DNA from: Anaerolineales bacterium
GTDB lineage: Bacteria; Chloroflexota; Anaerolineae; Anaerolineales; Villigracilaceae
Direction of reading: 5' to 3'
Length of the DNA stretch: 13,331 bases
Assembly: GCA_017882065.1 (NCBI GenBank)
Contig: JADGQD010000034.1
Location: forward strand, 1-13,331
This document shows positions 5,574-10,714 of the stretch, one piece after another. A program made the translations under genes and the position numbers. Each line of letters begins with the position of its first letter. Positions within the stretch are counted from its first letter, which is position 1. The notes below the pieces were generated by a model. It was not told the DNA's origin. It saw only the letters and a list, made by a program, of their open reading frames with translations, and searched no databases.

Positions 5574-6546
5574 GCAAATCCATCCCCGTATAAAGACTGG
5601 CTACCTCATCGGCGTAGCCATTGAACATCAGTGTCGGGCGGCGGCTCAATTCGCCAATGCGCCGTTCACTGGCCTGGCTCCAGCGCGGATGGTCCACTTC
5701 GGGGTTGACGTTGGAGTAGAAGCCGTATTCGTTCGGCGCAATCGTGTTCCACATCGTCTGCGGCCGCTCCTCGGTCAGTTCGATCTTGACTATCGCCTTG
5801 ATGCTCTTAAAGCCGTACTTCCATGGTACCAACAGCCGTAGCGGAGCGCCGTCTGGATTAGGCAGGGGCTGGCCGTAGAGGCCGGTGGCGATGATTGTGA
5901 GGCGCTGCATGGCCTCGTCGAGGCGCAAGCCTTCGCTGTACGGCCAGGGGTAGAGCAAGTCTCCCTCGCCAGGCATCTGGGTCGGATCCATCAGAGTGAC
6001 AAAGTGCACATATTTGGCGCTGGTCATTGGCTGAACTTCATTAAGCAAGTCGCTCAGCTCGAACCCGGTCCACGGGATGACCATGCTCCAGGCTTCCACA
6101 CAGCGCAGGCGGTAGACGCGTTCCTTCTGCTCGAACTTGAGCAAGTCCTCGAGAGCATAGGTTTTCGGATTCTGGACCAGACCGCCAACCTCCACCGCCC
6201 AGGGGGTGGTCTTGAAATTCGCCGATAACGGGTTAACGGCTTGCTTGTCGGTGGAGAACTCGTAGTAGTTGTTGTAATTCGTGATTTCATCGAATGTGTT
6301 GAGCGGGTTGCCCAGTTCGTCGGTCGTTTGACCCTGGGCGTTATCGGGCATAGGCGGACTTTGCGTCGGCGTCCCGGACCCGGAGCCGGTTCCCGGTGTG
6401 GAGGGGAGTTTCAATCCGCAGGCTGCCAGGAATGCGGTTGCACTGAAAATCCCAGCCGCCTTCAAAAAATCCCGGCGCGAGAGATAAACGCTTTGGGATG
6501 TGATCTCGGAGGAAGGTACGGTAACGTGTTTGAGTTTGCGTTCCAT
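5560..6546 (-). CDS. msrP: MsrP, molybdopterin-dependent methionine sulfoxide reductase (YedY), Tat-exported putative lipoprotein
   Basis: A 328-residue sulfite-oxidase-fold enzyme. The N-terminus carries a twin-arginine signal (SRRDFLKAAG, R24-R25) and a lipobox FLAAC (Cys43), so the mature protein is probably lipid-anchored. Residues 44-76 are a Gly/Pro/Ser/Thr linker. The molybdenum-ligand cysteine is C149 in YRLRCVEAWSM, followed by the conserved IPWTGFEL segment; the later LRLLVPWKYGFKSIK motif for molybdopterin contact is also intact. The enzyme repairs oxidised methionine in exported proteins, with electrons from MsrQ. AGGAG (5'-CTCCT at 6553-6557) sits seven bases before the ATG. Upstream lies a strong hairpin and an ECF-like promoter motif. 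E. coli MsrP has no lipid anchor, so the lipobox is a variation suited to a bacterium without a classical periplasm. Confidence 0.93.
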   Translation of the reverse strand: MERKLKHVTVPSSEITSQSVYLSRRDFLKAAGIFSATAFLAACGLKLPSTPGTGSGSGTPTQSPPMPDNAQGQTTDELGNPLNTFDEITNYNNYYEFSTDKQAVNPLSANFKTTPWAVEVGGLVQNPKTYALEDLLKFEQKERVYRLRCVEAWSMVIPWTGFELSDLLNEVQPMTSAKYVHFVTLMDPTQMPGEGDLLYPWPYSEGLRLDEAMQRLTIIATGLYGQPLPNPDGAPLRLLVPWKYGFKSIKAIVKIELTEERPQTMWNTIAPNEYGFYSNVNPEVDHPRWSQASERRIGELSRRPTLMFNGYADEVASLYTGMDLRANY

Positions 6547-6570
6547 GATTGGCTCCTGTAAATAAAAACC

Positions 6571-6603
6571 GGTAAAATGAGACTTAATCAGTCCAATTTT
6601 ACC
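6571..6603 (-). terminator. Palindromic hairpin with T-tail in the msrP leader
   Basis: A near-perfect dyad: 8 bp (GGTAAAAT/ATTTTACC), a 2x2 mismatch, 4 bp (GACT/AGTC) and a five-base loop. On the minus strand it is followed by GGTTTTTATTT and then at once by the msrP ribosome-binding site. It could terminate the upstream methyltransferase transcript, but any msrP promoter in this gap lies upstream of it, so msrP messages would have to read through. It is therefore either an attenuator, a weak terminator or an operator. Confidence 0.55.
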
Positions 6604-6618
6604 AAGTTTTTGTTAGGA

Positions 6619-6646
6619 TAACGTTAGAGCGCCAACAAAACGTTCC
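6619..6646 (-). promoter_or_regulatory. ECF-type promoter motif upstream of msrP
   Basis: On the minus strand GGAAC (6642-6646) is followed after 18 bp by CGTTA (6619-6623), matching the AAC...CGT signature at the spacing used by many ECF sigma factors. A start of transcription near 6610 would give a leader of about 65 nt that contains the hairpin at 6571-6603. The cognate sigma factor is not proven. Confidence 0.35.
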
Positions 6647-6665
6647 AGTCACTGCCCTTTGCGAA

Positions 6666-7529
6666 TCACCCTTCTGTTTGGGCCATCTCCCAGCCCAGGA
6701 TGGCCTGTTTGCGCGCCGGCCCGTAGCGATAATTGCCAAAGCCTCCCGCCTTCTGCAATACACGGTGACAGGGAATGAGGTAGGCCACTGGGTTGTGGGC
6801 GACGGCGTTCCCGACCGCCCGGGCGGCTTTGACCGAGCAGACCTGTCCTGCCAGCGCCTCGTAGCTGGTCGCCGCGCCGGGCGGCAGCCGCAGGAGCGCC
6901 TCCCAGACTTTGATCTGGAAGTTCGTGCCGCGCAGGTGCAGGGCGATGACCCGCGGCTCCCGAGGGGTCAGGGAAGTGCCGGGGCGGGGCGCAAAAATCT
7001 GTTGCACCACCAGACTGGTTCGGGACGGGTCTTCCCGCAGGTTGGCATTGGCCCAGTCGAATCTGAGTTGCTCCAGGGCGTACTGGCGCCCGCCGTCCAC
7101 AAAGGCTAAAAAGCAGATGCCGCGCCCGGTCAGCGCCAGCAGGCATTCGCCGAATGGGGTGGGGTGGAAGCCATAGGCGATATCCACGCCAGCGCCTTTC
7201 GTCCGATATTCACCGGGCGTGACGGCTTCGCACTGCACGAGCAGATCGTGTAAACGGCCCGGGCCGGAGAGTCCGGCTTCGTACGCGGCGGACAGGACCG
7301 AGGTGCGGGTGAGCAGCGCTTTGGCGTTTTCCTTGGTGAGAAATTGCAGGAAACGCTTGGGGCTGATGCCCGCCCAGCGCGTGAACAGCCGCTGGAAATG
7401 GTACTCGCTCAGGCCCACATGGGCGGCCACCTCGGTCAAATCCGGCTGGCGGCGGGCATTGTCATCCAGGAAGCGGATGGCCTTTTCGACGCGCTGGTAG
7501 TCTGCGGAGAGTTGGGTGAAGATGGTCAT
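6666..7529 (-). CDS. AraC-HTH / O6-methylguanine-DNA methyltransferase (Ada-type, without N-terminal Zn domain)
   Basis: A 287-residue two-domain protein. Residues 1-112 form an AraC-type double helix-turn-helix (LTEVAAHVGLSEYHFQRLFT for the first, the AAYEAGLSGPGRLHDL region for the second, which is partly degenerate). Residues 115-285 form the Ogt domain, with a GTNFQIKVWEALL start of the DNA-binding part and the methyl-acceptor motif PCHRV at 253-257 (Cys254). The N-terminal methylphosphotriester-sensing Zn domain of E. coli Ada is absent. It removes methyl or alkyl groups from O6-guanine by suicide transfer to Cys254 and may also regulate genes. I chose the ATG at 7527-7529 because homology starts there; an open frame continues upstream to 7772, but that part is repeat DNA. 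No clear Shine-Dalgarno is seen. Confidence 0.9.
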   Translation of the reverse strand: MTIFTQLSADYQRVEKAIRFLDDNARRQPDLTEVAAHVGLSEYHFQRLFTRWAGISPKRFLQFLTKENAKALLTRTSVLSAAYEAGLSGPGRLHDLLVQCEAVTPGEYRTKGAGVDIAYGFHPTPFGECLLALTGRGICFLAFVDGGRQYALEQLRFDWANANLREDPSRTSLVVQQIFAPRPGTSLTPREPRVIALHLRGTNFQIKVWEALLRLPPGAATSYEALAGQVCSVKAARAVGNAVAHNPVAYLIPCHRVLQKAGGFGNYRYGPARKQAILGWEMAQTEG

Positions 7530-7584
7530 GGGCTTATTGTACCGATTTCTGGGCAAGCTGCCACCTGATTCTTGCGGTTCTGGC

Positions 7585-7638
7585 GAGGTAGTCCCGGTTC
7601 CAGCGTGGTAGTCCCGGTTCCTGGACGGGGCACGGGGC
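7585..7638. repeat. Dispersed repeat, two units (GGTAGTCCCGGTTC family)
   Basis: Two units begin with GAGG or GTGG and share TAGTCCCGGTTCC; the second ends in ACGGGGCACGGGGC. The same unit occurs in four tandem copies at 12443-12534, 4.8 kb away. A degenerate copy (TGCGGTTCTGGC) precedes them at about 7573. Confidence 0.75.
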
Positions 7639-7717
7639 GGAGATAATCCGTAGGAACAGTGATCTTGGGAAAGCCGCGGATTTACCGTTCCTGTGTCATG
7701 CGAACAGACGATTGGTA

Positions 7718-7726
7718 TGCTATAAT
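7718..7726 (+). promoter_or_regulatory. Extended -10 promoter for the GH25-like gene
   Basis: TGC-TATAAT is a perfect extended -10 element. The -35 position at 17 bp (7698-7703, ATGCGA) is poor, which is common when a TG extension is present. The leader would be about 255 nt and includes the tandem repeat at 7782-7895. Confidence 0.45.
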
Positions 7727-7781
7727 ATTTTTGTAAATTGACACTTCTTCTGAATGGAGTCAAAAGCCGCATCTCGAATTC

Positions 7782-7895
7782 TTACTGCTTCGTGCAAAAA
7801 TTCATGAACTTTTCTATATCGAAGGGCACGAAAATAACGGGATTTTACTGCTTCTTGCATAAAACTGTGAACATTTATCGATCAAAATACAGGGA
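7782..7895. repeat. Imperfect tandem repeat in the muramidase leader
   Basis: TTACTGCTTCGTGCAAAAA (7782-7800) recurs as TTACTGCTTCTTGCATAAA (7845-7863); both are followed by similar GTGAAC/ATGAAC-TTT sequence and both end in a GGGA (7839-7842 and 7892-7895). The start-to-start distance is 63 bp. Confidence 0.65.
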
Positions 7896-7985
7896 TAAAC
7901 ATCAATACGGGTTTAAATCTTTGCGCAGTACCCTTTTGTTCGGATATTTAGGCAGTACTCTGTAGATATATGTAAAGGAGGAAAA

Positions 7986-9002
7986 ATGCCTGCAACGATT
8001 ATTACTGATCGGGTACTGGTCACAGACCACAGCCACTGGGAAACGATGCTCAGGCCACAGGAGCTCATTGACGGTGGTGTGACGGACGTGATCCTTAAGG
8101 CTGGGTCAGGCCTGGGGGCGGTTGACTCATCTTTTCAGAAACATGGGGAGGCGGTGGCGAAATTTTCCAAATATCTCCGCCTGCACGCCTATTGGTGGGA
8201 TGATCCCATCGTAAGCGGGAATGCCCAGGCAGAGTTCGCTGCCCAGAAATTGAAGGCAAGCGGTCTGCCGGTGCTCTCCCTATGGGGCGACATGGAGCAG
8301 TGGTGGGCCAATTGGGGTAAATGGACAGCGGCTCGGGCGGGGAAGCTGCCCTGGAAAGCCGTACCGGTGTTTAAACCCTGGGCTCTGGATAGTCACTGCA
8401 AGGCGTTTGCTGAAGCCCTGGCCAAGGTATGGCCGGTCACCGGAATATATACGGGACGAGGGTACATCACATCTTATGCTCCCGCTATGAAAAACTGGTT
8501 GGGAAAATACAAGATCTGGTTTGCGGCATGGGGAAAACAGCCCAGTGTTGCAAAGAAGATGACCTGGCAGGAATTGCGCGATAAGTGGCTGCCAAATTAC
8601 GACCCGATCTTTCGGGATACCGGGATTGTGAAAGAGAACATTGTTGGTCATCAGTTCACGGGCGACAGGTGTATATTGCCGGGCGGTTATCAGGATATTC
8701 TGGGATGGAAAGGCAAGGCAATGGATGTAAGTGTTTTCCAGAGGTCCTTTATGGAACACCTTGGAGAGGTCTCCGGACCCATTGAGGACCCGGTGGATCC
8801 CATTCCGGTTCCTGCCGGGAAGCCTTACATCTTTCTTGGGTCACATCTATGGGTACGGAATCTTCCGAATGAAACTACAGCCAGACTTATTGACAGTCTC
8901 ACAAAAGACCAGCGGGTGCTTGTGGTGGAGATCCAGGGAGAATGGGCACGGTGTGAAAATCCAGCTGGTTGGGTGCGCCTGAACTGGTTAACCAAGCTGT
9001 AA
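7986..9002 (+). CDS. GH25-like lysozyme (muramidase) with C-terminal SH3-like domain
   Basis: A 338-residue protein. Residues about 8-262 follow the GH25 barrel pattern: an early strand with Asp14 (VTDHSHWE), DVILKAGSG (34-42), the HAYWW strand (67-71), an acidic DME at 102-104 (LWGDMEQWW) in the place of the catalytic D-x-E, IYTGRGY (154-160), WFAAWG (178-183), HQFTG (222-226) and DVSVFQ (247-252) as the last barrel strand. A Pro/Asp-rich linker (about 264-279) leads to a bacterial SH3-like domain (280-338) that usually binds cell wall. It should cut the glycan backbone of peptidoglycan. No signal peptide is seen, so it may be a phage-type endolysin, an exported protein by another route, or act only on lysis. 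AAAGGAGG at 7974-7981 supports the start. A long AT-rich leader and its isolation hint at acquisition from outside. Confidence 0.75.
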   Translation: MPATIITDRVLVTDHSHWETMLRPQELIDGGVTDVILKAGSGLGAVDSSFQKHGEAVAKFSKYLRLHAYWWDDPIVSGNAQAEFAAQKLKASGLPVLSLWGDMEQWWANWGKWTAARAGKLPWKAVPVFKPWALDSHCKAFAEALAKVWPVTGIYTGRGYITSYAPAMKNWLGKYKIWFAAWGKQPSVAKKMTWQELRDKWLPNYDPIFRDTGIVKENIVGHQFTGDRCILPGGYQDILGWKGKAMDVSVFQRSFMEHLGEVSGPIEDPVDPIPVPAGKPYIFLGSHLWVRNLPNETTARLIDSLTKDQRVLVVEIQGEWARCENPAGWVRLNWLTKL

Positions 9003-9051
9003 CAGCCTGCAGAGCGGGCACTTGCAGCCTGAGGGTGGGTAACCCATAAAC

Positions 9052-9081
9052 AGCGGGGTCTGCTTTGGAGCAGACCCCGCT
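9052..9081 (+). terminator. Strong Rho-independent terminator after the muramidase gene
   Basis: A perfect 13-bp stem (9052-9064 with 9069-9081), a TTGG loop and a TTGTTT tail, located 49 nt past the stop codon. Confidence 0.92.
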
Positions 9082-9223
9082 TTGTTTAGAAGGACGGGCA
9101 TGTCCCCTCGGGGGTACCCTGTCTGTGCCAGACGTGGAGACCCGCCCTACCCTTTGGAGGTGAACCATTGGCAAAAACCACTCGTAAATTTTGGTTCACA
9201 TTTTTGCGCAGTACCTTGTCGTT

Positions 9224-9229
9224 TATAAT
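9224..9229 (+). promoter_or_regulatory. Candidate -10 element of the gcvPA-gcvPB operon
   Basis: TATAAT lies about 90 nt before the gcvPA start. The nearest -35-like hexamer is TTGCGC at 9204-9209 with a short 14-bp spacer, inside the 13-mer TTTGCGCAGTACC that also occurs upstream of the muramidase gene. Confidence 0.35.
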
Positions 9230-9319
9230 AAATGTTGGAAAGATGCACGCATTTCCCCCTTTTTCTTCTGTAGAAGATCTGAAATTCCAGCATGAAAACA
9301 TCTTTTCAAGGAGTGGCAT

Positions 9320-10714
9320 ATGACCCAAAAGAAAACCGTCCATCCTTACATCCCCAACTCTGCACCAGAAGTCAAGGCGCAAATGCTGCGGGATGTGGAC
9401 GCCTCCAGCACGGAGGCGTTTTACGCGGACGTGCCCGCCGCCCTCCGCTTCCAGGGGCTGATGGACCTGCCGGAGCCGTTCCTGTCTGAATATGCCCTGC
9501 GCCGTCACGTGGAAGGCCTGCTGCGCAAGAACACCACCACGCAACAGGTTCTCAATTTTCTCGGCGCGGGCTGTTACCAGCACCATGTCCCCGCCATCTG
9601 CGACGAGGTCAACCAGCGCGGCGAGTTTCTGACCGCCTACGCGGGCGAACCATATGACGATCACGGCCGCTTCCAGTCGCTCTTCGAATACTGCTCGATG
9701 ATGGGCGAACTGCTGGAGATGGATGTGGTCAACGTGCCGAACTATGACGGCTTTCAGGCTGCGGCCACAGCCCTGCGGATGGCGTGCCGCATCACGGGCC
9801 GGAGGCGGGTACTGCTGGCTGCGGTCCTGAGCCGGGATAAACTATCGCGGGTGCGCGACTACCTGAAGCCTGAGATCGAGATAGAGATTGTGGAGCACGA
9901 TCCAAAGACGGGCGGGATGGACCTGAAGCAACTCGAAATACTTCTGAAGACCGGGAGCGCGGCGGTTTATTTTGAAAATCCATCCTATCTCGGATGCCTT
10001 GAGACTCACGGCACAGAGATCACGGACCTGGCTCACAAGCATGCGGCACTGGCAATCGTCAGCGTGGACCCGATCTCATTGGGCGTGCTGGCCCCACCGG
10101 TGCGTTACGGGGCGGATATCGTGTGCGGGGACATCCAACCGCTGGGGATGCACATGCAGTTCGGGGGCGGCCAGGCCGGTTTCATTGCATCTCAAGACGA
10201 TGAGAAAATCGTCATGCAGTACCCATCGCGCCTGTTCGGCATCTCTCCGACGCGCGTCCCAGGCGAATACGGTTTCGGTGACGTAGCATACGATCGCACC
10301 TCCTTTGCGAAAAGAGAAGAAGGCAAAGAGTGGGTGGGTACGGCTGCGGCGCTGTGGGGTATCACTGCCGGAGTCTACCTGGCGCTGATGGGACCACAGG
10401 GGATGAAGGAAATTGGCGAAGGCATTTTGTACCGCACCCGGTATGCCATGCAGGAGATCGGAAAGATCAAGGGCGTATGCACGGATGGGTTCAGCGCGCC
10501 GCACTTCAAGGAGTTCGTGGTCAACTTCGACGGCACCGGCAGGAAGGTCTCCGAACTCAACGCGGCGTTGCTGCGCAAGGGCATATTCGGCGGCAAGGAC
10601 TTGAGCCGGGAATTCCCCTGGCTGGGTGAGAGCGCGCTGGTTTGCGTTACCGAAGTCCATACCCAGGAAGATATTGACCGGCTGGTTTCCACCCTGAAAG
10701 AGGTGCTGTCATGA
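9320..10714 (+). CDS. gcvPA: Glycine dehydrogenase (decarboxylating) subunit 1, divergent GcvPA
   Basis: A 464-residue protein of the fold-type I PLP superfamily, corresponding to the N-terminal half of P-protein. The N-terminus is family-typical (HPYIPNSAPEVKAQML, then TQQVLNFLGAGCYQHHVPAI and an EFLTAYAGEPY stretch), as is the DPISLGVLAPP and GMHMQFGGGQAGFIA region near residues 255-290. In the split enzyme this subunit pairs with GcvPB, which holds the PLP lysine. Length is close to the usual 445-450 residues. Canonical GcvPA reads YTPYQPE-x-SQG and (S/A)-x-YDGATA here; this protein has YAGEPYDDHGRFQS and NYDGFQAAATAL, so the active-site loop differs. AAGGAG at 9308-9313 supports the start. 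Its stop overlaps gcvPB by ATGA. Glycine as substrate is likely by family but not certain. Confidence 0.82.
   Translation: MTQKKTVHPYIPNSAPEVKAQMLRDVDASSTEAFYADVPAALRFQGLMDLPEPFLSEYALRRHVEGLLRKNTTTQQVLNFLGAGCYQHHVPAICDEVNQRGEFLTAYAGEPYDDHGRFQSLFEYCSMMGELLEMDVVNVPNYDGFQAAATALRMACRITGRRRVLLAAVLSRDKLSRVRDYLKPEIEIEIVEHDPKTGGMDLKQLEILLKTGSAAVYFENPSYLGCLETHGTEITDLAHKHAALAIVSVDPISLGVLAPPVRYGADIVCGDIQPLGMHMQFGGGQAGFIASQDDEKIVMQYPSRLFGISPTRVPGEYGFGDVAYDRTSFAKREEGKEWVGTAAALWGITAGVYLALMGPQGMKEIGEGILYRTRYAMQEIGKIKGVCTDGFSAPHFKEFVVNFDGTGRKVSELNAALLRKGIFGGKDLSREFPWLGESALVCVTEVHTQEDIDRLVSTLKEVLS

Larger units (their letters stand above)
7530..7985. other. 456-nt gene-free stretch between the methyltransferase and muramidase genes
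   Basis: The left half (7530-7640) is GC-rich and contains two copies of a dispersed repeat. The right half (7700-7985) is AT-rich, with an extended -10 promoter motif, an imperfect tandem repeat and two GCAGTAC heptamers before the muramidase ribosome-binding site. I see no gene in it: the open frame at 7738-7965 has no ribosome-binding site and consists mostly of the tandem repeat. Confidence 0.7.
9003..9319. other. 317-nt gene-free stretch before gcvPA
   Basis: After the terminator there is a GC-rich palindromic part (9090-9150, with CCCCTCGGGGG at 9106-9116), a long inverted repeat (GTGAACCA 9160-9167 / TGGTTCAC 9192-9199), and an AT-rich part with TATAAT at 9224-9229. A weak possibility is a 51-codon TTG-start frame from 9168 to 9323 behind a near-perfect GGAGGTGA; I do not call it a gene. 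Confidence 0.6.

Noticed and set aside
7530..7772. N-terminal extension of the methyltransferase to 7772
   Set aside because: The 81 extra codons are repeat-derived and the AraC homology begins at the Met at 7527-7529; the extension does not contain the Cys-rich Ada N-domain.
7801..7811. A second copy of the sigma-operon palindrome (TTCATGAACTT)
   Set aside because: Only the left half is shared; nine to eleven shared bases in AT-rich DNA are expected by chance.
7738..7965. 75-residue frame in the muramidase leader
   Set aside because: It has no RBS, is mostly the 63-bp tandem repeat, and its composition is that of non-coding AT-rich DNA.
9003..9319. Glycine riboswitch in front of gcvPA
   Set aside because: I looked for the conserved paired aptamer core and found none; the region is a terminator, a palindromic part and AT-rich DNA.
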